From Tepiditoga spiralis (GTDB lineage Bacteria; Thermotogota; Thermotogae; Petrotogales; Petrotogaceae), in NCBI RefSeq assembly GCF_014701195.1, contig NZ_AP018712.1, positions 824,501-888,500 of the forward strand: DNA of 64,000 nt, written 5' to 3'. How positions within the stretch are numbered: position 1 is the stretch's first letter; every line of letters begins with the position of its first letter. Below the pieces are notes generated by a model. The model was not told the DNA's origin, ran no database searches, and saw only the letters and a program-made list of their open reading frames with translations. Below, piece by piece: positions 9,167-16,699 of the stretch. The position numbers and the translations under genes are program-made.

Positions 9167-10096
9167 ATGTGTAGAATAAACCCAAGAGTAGATTTTGCAT
9201 TCAAAAAGTTATTTGGAACTGAATCAAATAAACAATTATTAATAGATTTAATAAATTCAATAGTATCAGAAGAAGATAAAGTAAAAGACATAGAAATAAA
9301 AAATCCATACAATGAAAAAAACTTTAAAAATGATAAACTTTCAATATTAGATATAAAAGCAGTAGATCAAAAGGGACATTGGTACAATGTAGAAATGCAG
9401 ATAATAGATCAAGAATATTATGATAAAAGAGCACTGTATTACTGGTCAAGAGTCTATTCAGGACAACTTTTTGCAGGAATAAACTATGATAATTTGAAAA
9501 AAACTATTAGTATAAACATATTAAACTTTAAATGTTTAGAAGAAGAAAATTACCATAATGTATATAAAATAGTAAATATGGAAAGCAAAAAAGAATTCAT
9601 TGATCATTTAGAAATACATTTTATTGAGCTAGAAAAGTATGATGAAAAAATGAGTACCATGTTAGATAGATGGGTAAACTTTCTAAAAAAAGCGGATATA
9701 TATGAAAAAGATAAATTACCAAAAGAATTAGAAGAAGTAGAAAGTATAAAAAAAGCTGTAGAATTATTGGATGAAATGTCATTAAATTATGAAGAACGAG
9801 AAAGCTATGAAGCAAGATTAAAGTGGCTTCGTGATGAAGAAGCTGCAATAAAAACAGCTGAAAATAAAGGTTTTAAAAAAGGTTTATCTAAGGGAATCGA
9901 ACAAGGGATCGAACAAGGCATTGAACAAGGGATCGAACAAGGCATTGAACAAGGCATTGAACAAGGCATTGAACAGGGGATAAAACAAAAATCTATTGAA
10001 ACAGCAAAAAAAATGTTAACTAAAGGATTGGATAAAAAATTAATATCTGAACTTACTGATTTATCTATAGAAGAAATAAAGAAATTAGATAAATAA
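9167..10096 (+). CDS. Rpn family PD-(D/E)XK nuclease ('putative transposase')
   Basis: 309 residues, ATG with GGAGGTG upstream. The N-terminus (INPRVDFAFKKLFGTE) is the hallmark of the Rpn/PDDEXK_2 family. The nuclease core is seen as an Asp in SILDIKAVD and an E-x-Q in WYNVEMQIID. A helical region follows, then a run of seven GIEQ units and one GIKQ, and finally a short tail (ETAKKMLTKGLDKKLISELT) that recurs at the C-termini of such proteins. Family members in E. coli (RpnA) are DNA endonucleases that promote RecA-independent recombination; the name 'transposase' is historical. There are no terminal inverted repeats or target duplication around it, so I do not call an insertion sequence. 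It is monocistronic between a promoter and a terminator. Confidence 0.88.
   Translation: MCRINPRVDFAFKKLFGTESNKQLLIDLINSIVSEEDKVKDIEIKNPYNEKNFKNDKLSILDIKAVDQKGHWYNVEMQIIDQEYYDKRALYYWSRVYSGQLFAGINYDNLKKTISINILNFKCLEEENYHNVYKIVNMESKKEFIDHLEIHFIELEKYDEKMSTMLDRWVNFLKKADIYEKDKLPKELEEVESIKKAVELLDEMSLNYEERESYEARLKWLRDEEAAIKTAENKGFKKGLSKGIEQGIEQGIEQGIEQGIEQGIEQGIEQGIKQKSIETAKKMLTKGLDKKLISELTDLSIEEIKKLDK
9893..9988 (+). repeat. In-frame 12-bp tandem repeat encoding (GIEQ)7-GIKQ
   Basis: Eight consecutive 12-base units alternate mainly between GGCATTGAACAA and GGGATCGAACAA. Synonymous variation at Gly and Ile codons shows interspersed unit types. Unit number may vary between strains by slippage; each unit adds four residues without changing the frame. 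Confidence 0.9.
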
Positions 10097-10102
10097 AAGC
10101 AT

Positions 10103-10133
10103 AAAACAAACCAAGCAAAGCTTGGTTTGTTTT
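10103..10133. terminator. Bidirectional intrinsic terminator between the Rpn-like gene and pyrBI
   Basis: 14-bp perfect stem (10103-10116 with 10120-10133) and a 3-base loop, flanked by A and T runs. It overlaps the stop codon of pyrBI. Confidence 0.85.
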
Positions 10134-11700
10134 ATACATTCCATATTTCTTCAAAAGTATGTGGTGTTTCACAGTATTCACAAACTAACTCTCCATTTTT
10201 ATTTCTTATAAATGAACCTTTAATTCCTTCTCCATTGTTTGGATGAGAAATACAATTTTCATTTTTACATCTTAATTTGCTAAATCCATAAACCTTTGGT
10301 GGCAAATGAATTCTATATTTTTCTTCAACGTGTTGATTTTTAATTATATTTACAGTTACCTCTGGAGAAATTGCAGATAATTTTTTAATTTCTTTTTCTG
10401 TCAAGTATTTATTTGGCAAACTTATATATCCTTTATTTTTTCTATCAGAAGATACAAATATTCCATCTGCACTATCTGAATCATATATTTTTAAAACCTT
10501 TCTTATTTTTACCATAGTTTCATATATTTCTTCATTACTCTTACCTTTTGCTATATGATCTATAACAGTTCCATTATCAACAGGTTTTATGCCACTCTTT
10601 TTATTTGGAACAAAGTTATTGTGTACTTTAGCTGATTCTATAAAAGTATCTTTCTTTTCTTGTATTTTCTTTGATGTATCAAAATCTGTTTTTAATACTC
10701 CACCCATCATGGATAACAAGGTTGTTCGTGTCCAATATCCATTTATTGCTTGTTGTTCCCAACCGTTTAAGGGCAATTTATCTAAAAAGGTAGGTATTGT
10801 AGGATAAAGTTTATGCCTTGGCAAAGGATGATAAAATTTAACATTTTGAGGTAAAAAATCAAGGAATTGTTTTTGGAAAGTAACTGATTTTCTGAGGAAT
10901 TGTTCTTTTTCAAGTATGTCTTCTCCCATTCTTTCAAGTTGAAGACGAGTAAAATACCATGTATCTGCTATATTTTTTTGTTTTAAATACTCTTCAATAG
11001 AAGAAAAAATTCTAACATTAAATCCATTCATTTTCATTTTTTCAATGTAATGATGTGGCATTTGAAGTTCATTAGGAGCTATTAAATCAACAGTAACTTC
11101 TTTAAATATCTTTAAACCATTAACCTTTGAATGTACTGTTCTACCATGAAGCAAATCACCAACAAGTGCTATGTGTATATGGGAAGTATCCCATTTTTTT
11201 TGTTCTAAAAAGCTAAATTCATCGAGTATTTCTTGAGTAGGGTGTTCGTGTTTACCATCGCCACCATTAATGAAAGAAGGAATAGCAAGACCATTTCTTA
11301 AAGCAAATTCTGAAGTGGATTGTTCTAACCATTTACATGTACCTTCAAGTTTTGAACGAATAACGAAGATAGAATAGTCACTGTAACCAGTAAGCATGTT
11401 AAAAGTGTCTGCGTAACTTTCTTTTTTATTGAAAGAAGAATGAGAAGAATCAAAAATAGAAACTCTTGCGTTTCTGTGAAATCTTGCAGCATTAATGAAA
11501 GACTCTTTAGTTCTTGTACTCGATTCTATAAAAACAATATAAATACCAATATCTTTATTTTTAATTCTAAATTCATCGAGACTTTCTTTGTTTCTCCACT
11601 TTTCTTTTAATCTCTTTGTCTGCTGATAAAGAAACAACTGTTCTTCAACAGAAAAGTCATTAATTACTCCTAGCGATCTACCCAAGAAATCATTTTTCAT
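10132..11700 (-). CDS. pyrB: Aspartate carbamoyltransferase, fused catalytic-regulatory chains (PyrB-PyrI)
   Basis: 522 residues, ATG with AGGAGGTG upstream. The catalytic part (about 1-350) has the carbamoyl-phosphate loop ESSTRTKESF, the HPTQEILDEF block and HPLPRHKLYPTIP. The C-terminal part (about 370-522) is the PyrI regulatory chain, with a nucleotide-binding domain (GIKPVDNGTVIDHIAKG) and a four-cysteine zinc site (CKNENC and CEYC). It catalyses carbamoyl phosphate plus aspartate to carbamoyl-aspartate, the committed step of pyrimidine synthesis, and is expected to be allosterically controlled by nucleotides. A single-chain PyrB-PyrI fusion is characteristic of Thermotoga-type ATCases. 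It stands alone here, with no other pyr gene adjacent, divergent from the molybdenum hydroxylase operon. Confidence 0.95.
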   Translation of the reverse strand: MKNDFLGRSLGVINDFSVEEQLFLYQQTKRLKEKWRNKESLDEFRIKNKDIGIYIVFIESSTRTKESFINAARFHRNARVSIFDSSHSSFNKKESYADTFNMLTGYSDYSIFVIRSKLEGTCKWLEQSTSEFALRNGLAIPSFINGGDGKHEHPTQEILDEFSFLEQKKWDTSHIHIALVGDLLHGRTVHSKVNGLKIFKEVTVDLIAPNELQMPHHYIEKMKMNGFNVRIFSSIEEYLKQKNIADTWYFTRLQLERMGEDILEKEQFLRKSVTFQKQFLDFLPQNVKFYHPLPRHKLYPTIPTFLDKLPLNGWEQQAINGYWTRTTLLSMMGGVLKTDFDTSKKIQEKKDTFIESAKVHNNFVPNKKSGIKPVDNGTVIDHIAKGKSNEEIYETMVKIRKVLKIYDSDSADGIFVSSDRKNKGYISLPNKYLTEKEIKKLSAISPEVTVNIIKNQHVEEKYRIHLPPKVYGFSKLRCKNENCISHPNNGEGIKGSFIRNKNGELVCEYCETPHTFEEIWNV

Positions 11701-11900
11701 ATAGACACCTCCTAAAAATATTCTTTTAAAAATATTCTTTGTATATAATATACTATTTAATCTTTTTTAAAATTACGTAATTATAAATTTTTCATATATT
11801 TTATGTTAAAGTATTTGTTTCTTTTTAATATCAAAATTTTAAATTAAAGTGAAAATGTGTTATTATTGTATTAACTCAAACCTTGAGGGGGGGATCAGAT

Positions 11901-12683
11901 TTGTTAAATATTAAAGAGTATGTTGTACCAAAAACATTAAAAGAAGCTCATGATCTTTATATGATGAGAAAGGATTCTGAACTTATTGGAGGTGGAGTAT
12001 TTTTACGTTTATCTCCCCGGACAATAAACATGGGAATAGACTTATCAAATACAGAGCTTGATTTTATAAAAAATGAAGAAAACCATATAGAAATAGGAGG
12101 TTATACTTCGTTTCGAAAGATTGAAATGAGTAAATGTATAAATGAAAACTTTAAAAGCATAGTAACTGCTTTAAAAAATGTTGGAGGAGTTCAACTTAGA
12201 AATATGGTTACTATTGGCGGAAGTATATATCCAAAGTATGGATTCTCTGATTTAATAACTGTCTTACTTTCATTAAATACAAAAGTATATCTTTATGATA
12301 GAGAAGAAAATTTAGACACATTCTTAACTCAAAAAAGAGAAAGAAATATATTAAAAAAAATATCAATAAAAAAAGATGTTTTAAAAACCTCTTATCAAAC
12401 ATTAAGAAATTCTAAAAGCGACTTTGGAATATTAAATGTAGCTGTTTCTAAATTTGAAAAAGGATTTAAAATAACTGTTGGTGCAAGACCTGGAATTGCA
12501 AAATTAGCAATTGATGGTATGGAATTTATTTCTTCTAATATAAATGAAAAAAGTATTGAAAAATGTAGTGAAATAGTTGCAAATGAATTGAGTTTTGATA
12601 CTGACATAAGAGCAACAAAAGAATATAGAAAAGAAATGTGTAAGGTACTTGTAAAAAGAGGATTAAAGGAAGTGATTTTATGA
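11901..12683 (+). CDS. Molybdenum hydroxylase FAD-binding subunit (xanthine dehydrogenase type)
   Basis: About 260 residues. The start is taken as TTG at 11901, about 9 bases after a G-rich ribosome-binding site (GAGGGGGGAT); an in-frame TTG at 11883 lies inside that site. It matches the FAD-binding subunit of the CO dehydrogenase/xanthine dehydrogenase family, with the FAD pyrophosphate loop ELIGGGVFLRL, IEIGGYTSFRKIE and the second FAD motif LRNMVTIGGSIYPKYGFSDL. It passes electrons between the 2Fe-2S subunit and an external acceptor. It is the first of four genes joined by ATGA overlaps. The region upstream (11701-11900) is shared with the divergent pyrBI gene; I see no riboswitch there. 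Confidence 0.88.
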   Translation: MLNIKEYVVPKTLKEAHDLYMMRKDSELIGGGVFLRLSPRTINMGIDLSNTELDFIKNEENHIEIGGYTSFRKIEMSKCINENFKSIVTALKNVGGVQLRNMVTIGGSIYPKYGFSDLITVLLSLNTKVYLYDREENLDTFLTQKRERNILKKISIKKDVLKTSYQTLRNSKSDFGILNVAVSKFEKGFKITVGARPGIAKLAIDGMEFISSNINEKSIEKCSEIVANELSFDTDIRATKEYRKEMCKVLVKRGLKEVIL

Positions 12684-13135
12684 AAATAAATATAAAGATA
12701 AATAACCTAAATAAAACGTTTAATATTGATAATTATGGAATATCTCTTTTAGATCTTTTAAGACGCGAAGGCTATAAAAGTGTAAAAAAAGGTTGTGATA
12801 CTGGAACATGTGGTGTATGCACCGTTTTACTTGATGGAAAACCCATACTCTCTTGTTCTTTGCTGGCAATAAAAGCAAATGGTCATGAAGTTACAACCGT
12901 AGAAGGCGTTAGTGAAGAAGCTAAAATAATTGCAGAATACATAACAGCTGAAGGTGGAGATCAATGCGGTTTTTGTGGACCTGGACTTGTGATGGCTATA
13001 ATGGGATTAAAAAATGAAAATCTTGAAATAAACTCAGAAAGTGTAAAAGAATATCTTGCAGGAAATCTTTGTAGATGTTCTGGATACGAAGCACAACATA
13101 GAGGAATAATGAAGTATTTGGAGGTGGAGAAATGA
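12680..13135 (+). CDS. Molybdenum hydroxylase 2Fe-2S subunit
   Basis: 151 residues, the usual size for the small subunit of xanthine dehydrogenase-type enzymes. The N-terminal plant-type ferredoxin cluster has its cysteines in KKGCDTGTCGVCTVLLDG and a fourth in PILSCSLLA. The C-terminal cluster uses CGFCGPG and LCRCSGYEAQHRGI. It relays electrons from the molybdopterin site to FAD. Its ATG overlaps the upstream stop (ATGA), so the stoichiometric subunits are translationally coupled. Confidence 0.94.
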   Translation: MKINIKINNLNKTFNIDNYGISLLDLLRREGYKSVKKGCDTGTCGVCTVLLDGKPILSCSLLAIKANGHEVTTVEGVSEEAKIIAEYITAEGGDQCGFCGPGLVMAIMGLKNENLEINSESVKEYLAGNLCRCSGYEAQHRGIMKYLEVEK

Positions 13136-15426
13136 AAGAAGTAAAAAAATCCATACCCAAAGTTGATGGTGTAGGTTTATTAATGGGAAAACCTGCTTAT
13201 ACTAACGATCTTGCACCACAAGATGCTTTAATTGTAAAAATACTTAGAAGCCCTCATCCTTTTGCAAAAATTATTTCTATAAATACTGATGAAGCACTTT
13301 CAATAGAAGGTGTTGAATGTATTTTGACTCACAAAGACTTCCCTAAAAAAATATTTACAAGAGCTGGGCAAGGATATCCAGAACCATCTCCTTATGATAA
13401 ATTTGTTCTTGATGAATATGTTAGATACGTTGGGGATGAAGTTGCAGCAGTTGCCGCAATAAATGAAGAAGTTGCAGAAAAAGCTTTAAAAAAAATAAAG
13501 GTAGAGTATGAACTCTTTGAACCTGTTCTTGATTTTAAAAAAGCAAAAGATTCAAAAATAATTCACTTTGAGAAAGAAGCTCATTCAATGTTTGAAATAG
13601 GATTTAACCCCGAAAGAAATATTGCTGCTTCATACAATATGAATGTTGGCAATGTTGAAGAAGAATTAAAAAAATGTGATGTAGTTGTAGAAAGCAAATA
13701 CTACACTCAACCACAAGCACACGTAATGCTTGAACCAATGGTTGCAACATCTTTTATAGACTATATGGGAAGATTAAATGTAATAACTGCAACACAAGTA
13801 CCATTTCATATAAGAAGAATCTTATCAAATGTTTTAAACCTTTCAATAAACAAAATAAGAGTAATAAAACCAAGAATTGGTGGAGGTTTTGGTGGAAAAC
13901 AAGCAATACATGGTGAGCCATACGTTGCAATGGTTACATTAAAAACGGGAAAACCTGCAAAAATTATCTATACAAGAAAAGAAGTATTTGAAGCTACTTA
14001 TTCAAGACATGAAATGGAATTCAATATAAAAATCGGTGCAGATAAAGATGGACTCATAAAGGCTATTGATGTTGATGTTTTATCAAATACTGGAGCATAT
14101 GGCGAACATGCCTTGACAGTCTTTATGGTTGCAGGATCAAAAACATTACCTCTATACAATAAAGTAAATGCCGTGAGATTTGGTGGAGATGTTGTTTATA
14201 CAAACTTAACTCCAGCAGGAGCTTACAGAGGTTATGGTGCAATACAAGGAAACTTTGCACTTGAATCAGTAATAGATGAACTTGCAGAAAAACTAAAAAT
14301 ATCACCAGTTGAAATAAGAACAAAAAACATGATTAAAGAAGGTGAAACCTCTCCAATATTTAAAATAATGGGAGAAGGACGTGAAGGCGTTGAAATGAAT
14401 ATACAAAGTTGTAAGTTAGATTACTGTGTAAAAAGAGGAATGGAATTAATCAAATGGAATGAAAAGTATCCTAAAAAAGCATATGGAAACAAAATAAGAA
14501 GTGTTGGAATGGCAATAGCAATGCAAGGCTCTGGAATTGCCGATATAGATATGGGATCTGCAATTTTAAAGCTAAATGATGATGGTTCCTTTAATTTATT
14601 GGTTGGAGCTACCGATCTTGGAACCGGAAGCGATACAATCCTATCACAAATTGCAGCAGAAACACTTGGGGTTTCAACGGATAAAATAATACCTTATTCA
14701 TCTGATACAGACTTAACTCCTTTTGATACAGGAGCTTACGCCTCGAGTACAACTTATGTATCTGGAAATTCAGTTAGAATTGCAGCAGAAAATATGAAAA
14801 AAATGATTCTTGAAGAAGGCTCTAAAAACTTAGGAACAGATAAAGTTCATTTTAATGGTGAAGAAATAATAAGAGATGACAATAAAAATAAAATATCCTT
14901 AAAACAACTATCAGAACTACTATACTATTCAATGAATCAAAAACAATTAGTTGCTGATGGATCTTATGTTGGAAAAAAATCACCACCACCTTACATGGCA
15001 AGTTTTGTAGAAATAGAACTCGACACTGAAACTGGAAAGGTTGAAGTAATAAATTTTGTTTCTGTTGTAGACTGTGGAACTCCAATAAATCCAAATCTTG
15101 CAAAAGTTCAAGTTGAAGGTGCACTAGTACAAGGAATAGGTATGACATTGTATGAAGATATAAACTTTTCAAATGGAAAAATGAGAAATAATACCTTAAT
15201 GACTTACAGAATACCAGATAGACGCGATGTAAAAAAATTAACTGTTGAATTTGCAGAAAGCTATGAACCAAGTGGACCATATGGTGCTAAATCTGTTGGA
15301 GAAATAGGAATAGATACACCTCCAGCAGCAATAGCAAATGCAATCTTTAATGCAACTGGTGTAAGAATAAGAAGCTTACCAATAACTCCTGAAAAAGTCT
15401 TTAAAGCTATGGAGATGAAAAAATGA
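13132..15426 (+). CDS. Molybdenum hydroxylase catalytic (molybdopterin) subunit, xanthine dehydrogenase-like
   Basis: 764 residues with ATGA overlaps at both ends. It has the cofactor and active-site blocks of the family: RIGGGFGGKQAIHGEP, GAYRGYGAIQGNFALES, and near the C-terminus AKSVGEIGIDTPPAAIANAI. The last block contains the expected catalytic glutamate (VGE). It forms the hydroxylase with the two upstream subunits and would need the molybdopterin cofactor, whose synthesis genes are not in the window. The substrate could be a purine (xanthine or hypoxanthine), or another N-heterocycle or aldehyde. Sequence inspection alone does not settle it, so 'xanthine dehydrogenase' is the closest family name and not a demonstrated activity. 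Confidence 0.92.
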   Translation: MKEVKKSIPKVDGVGLLMGKPAYTNDLAPQDALIVKILRSPHPFAKIISINTDEALSIEGVECILTHKDFPKKIFTRAGQGYPEPSPYDKFVLDEYVRYVGDEVAAVAAINEEVAEKALKKIKVEYELFEPVLDFKKAKDSKIIHFEKEAHSMFEIGFNPERNIAASYNMNVGNVEEELKKCDVVVESKYYTQPQAHVMLEPMVATSFIDYMGRLNVITATQVPFHIRRILSNVLNLSINKIRVIKPRIGGGFGGKQAIHGEPYVAMVTLKTGKPAKIIYTRKEVFEATYSRHEMEFNIKIGADKDGLIKAIDVDVLSNTGAYGEHALTVFMVAGSKTLPLYNKVNAVRFGGDVVYTNLTPAGAYRGYGAIQGNFALESVIDELAEKLKISPVEIRTKNMIKEGETSPIFKIMGEGREGVEMNIQSCKLDYCVKRGMELIKWNEKYPKKAYGNKIRSVGMAIAMQGSGIADIDMGSAILKLNDDGSFNLLVGATDLGTGSDTILSQIAAETLGVSTDKIIPYSSDTDLTPFDTGAYASSTTYVSGNSVRIAAENMKKMILEEGSKNLGTDKVHFNGEEIIRDDNKNKISLKQLSELLYYSMNQKQLVADGSYVGKKSPPPYMASFVEIELDTETGKVEVINFVSVVDCGTPINPNLAKVQVEGALVQGIGMTLYEDINFSNGKMRNNTLMTYRIPDRRDVKKLTVEFAESYEPSGPYGAKSVGEIGIDTPPAAIANAIFNATGVRIRSLPITPEKVFKAMEMKK

Positions 15427-16610
15427 AGTATAAACTAAAGTGTATCAGTTGTGGACAAACATTTGAAAAAGATGAAGTTGAATACACGTGTCCAAAATGT
15501 GGAAATAGACTTGGAACGCTTGAAGTTATTTATGACTATGATTCTATAAACATCAAAAAGTCTGATTTTGAAAAAAATGCACCACTTTGGCAGTTTGAAA
15601 AGATACTACCAATTGAAAAAAATAGTTATAAAACTCATTTATACGTTGGTGGAACACCTTTATACAAGTTTAAAAACTTTGATGGAGTTGACTTATTAAT
15701 AAAATACGATGGTTCAAATCCAACGGGATCATATAAAGATAGAGCATCAGCAATTGCTGTAACAAAAGCAATTGAAAAAAATTATGATACTATTTACTGC
15801 GCTTCAACTGGGAATGCTGCAAGCTCTCTTGCAGGCATTTCTGCACCAACAAAATTAAAAACACATATATTTTTACCAGCATCGGCACCAATAGCAAAAA
15901 TATCTCAACTCTTTGTATATGGTGCAAATGTTATTGCAATAGATGGAAGCTATGATAAAGCCTTTGATATTTCTCTTGAAATAGGCAATGAAAAAGGATG
16001 GTACTGTAGAAACTCAGCAATAAATCCTTACTTACTCGAAGGGAAAAAAACTGGAGCATTGGAAATAATAGTTCAAAACGATTTCATTGTTCCTGAATAT
16101 ATTATGGTGAGTGTTGGTGATGGAACAGTAATAAGCTCTCTTTATAAAGGTTTTTATGATTTTTATATGACTGGAATAACAAATAAAATCCCTAAAATAA
16201 TAGGAGTTCAAGCAGAAAATGCTGCATCAATAAAAAAAGCATTTGAAGATGGAGAACCATTTAAACCACATGATTTAGAAGCAAAAACAATTGCAGATAG
16301 TATATCTGTTGGTAAACCAAGAGACGTCATAAAAGCTTGTAAATATGTAAAAAAATCAAAGGGAACATTTATTTCTGTTAGTGATAGTGAAATAATAGAA
16401 GCAATTGGTGAACTTGCTGTAAAAACAGGTATCTTTTCAGAACCAGCAGGCGCAGTGCCTTATGCTGGATTTAAAAAATTGAATAAAAATAAATTCTTTA
16501 ATGGTAGCGTTTGTATTGTAGTTACTGGAAATGGTTTAAAAGATATAAAAGCAGTTGACTCTTTTGTTGATTTGAAGGTTTATAAACATAAAGAAGATAT
16601 AAAAATATAA
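15423..16610 (+). CDS. Threonine synthase-like PLP enzyme with N-terminal zinc ribbon
   Basis: 395 residues. A zinc-ribbon (LKCISCGQTFEKDEVEYTCP) precedes a fold-type II PLP domain with the Schiff-base lysine in DGSNPTGSYKDRASA. The PLP phosphate-binding and C-terminal blocks are SVGDGTVISSLYKG and VVTGNGLKDIKAVDSF; the last is typical of threonine synthase. Most threonine synthases read FKDRG where this has YKDRA. It is joined to the molybdenum hydroxylase subunit by an ATGA overlap and ends at a terminator, so it belongs to that operon and not to a threonine operon. It could be a genuine ThrC or a relative acting on a product of heterocycle breakdown; E. coli's yge/xdh region also pairs hydroxylase genes with a fold-type II PLP enzyme (YgeX). 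Confidence 0.8.
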   Translation: MKYKLKCISCGQTFEKDEVEYTCPKCGNRLGTLEVIYDYDSINIKKSDFEKNAPLWQFEKILPIEKNSYKTHLYVGGTPLYKFKNFDGVDLLIKYDGSNPTGSYKDRASAIAVTKAIEKNYDTIYCASTGNAASSLAGISAPTKLKTHIFLPASAPIAKISQLFVYGANVIAIDGSYDKAFDISLEIGNEKGWYCRNSAINPYLLEGKKTGALEIIVQNDFIVPEYIMVSVGDGTVISSLYKGFYDFYMTGITNKIPKIIGVQAENAASIKKAFEDGEPFKPHDLEAKTIADSISVGKPRDVIKACKYVKKSKGTFISVSDSEIIEAIGELAVKTGIFSEPAGAVPYAGFKKLNKNKFFNGSVCIVVTGNGLKDIKAVDSFVDLKVYKHKEDIKI

Positions 16611-16636
16611 AACATCGAAAGATGTTTTATATTTTT
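16602..16636 (+). terminator. Intrinsic terminator of the molybdenum hydroxylase operon
   Basis: 15-bp stem (16602-16616 with 16621-16635) with a GAAA loop, followed by a T-rich stretch. The stem overlaps the end of the threonine synthase-like gene. Confidence 0.8.
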
Positions 16637-16639
16637 ATA

Positions 16640-16648
16640 TGTTATAAT
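16640..16648 (+). promoter_or_regulatory. Extended -10 promoter at the head of the sugar cluster
   Basis: TGTTATAAT has a TGn extension and a perfect -10 box at 16643-16648, directly after the terminator hairpin and about 50 bases before the start at 16700. It could drive the long same-strand cluster. No good -35 box is visible. Confidence 0.5.
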
Positions 16649-16699
16649 ATAAATAAAAGTTATATATTTATTAAGAAAAAAATTAAGGAGTTGATTTTT

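Noticed and set aside
9893-9988. Short regular repeats that could suggest a CRISPR array
   Set aside because: Units are contiguous 12-mers in frame within a gene; there are no spacers and no cas genes in the window.
9167-10096. Insertion sequence carrying a transposase
   Set aside because: Despite the 'transposase' label of the Rpn family, no terminal inverted repeats or target-site duplication flank the gene; it has its own promoter and terminator.
11760-11900. A riboswitch or attenuator between pyrBI and the molybdenum hydroxylase operon
   Set aside because: Only a 5-bp hairpin (CTCAA/TTGAG) near the ribosome-binding site and weak A/T-rich -10-like stretches are seen; no conserved purine-riboswitch or PyrR-site pattern.
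16622-16699. Upstream ATG start at 16622 for the large glycosyltransferase
   Set aside because: It falls in the terminator hairpin and promoter and has no ribosome-binding site; the TTG at 16700 is correctly spaced from AAGGAG.
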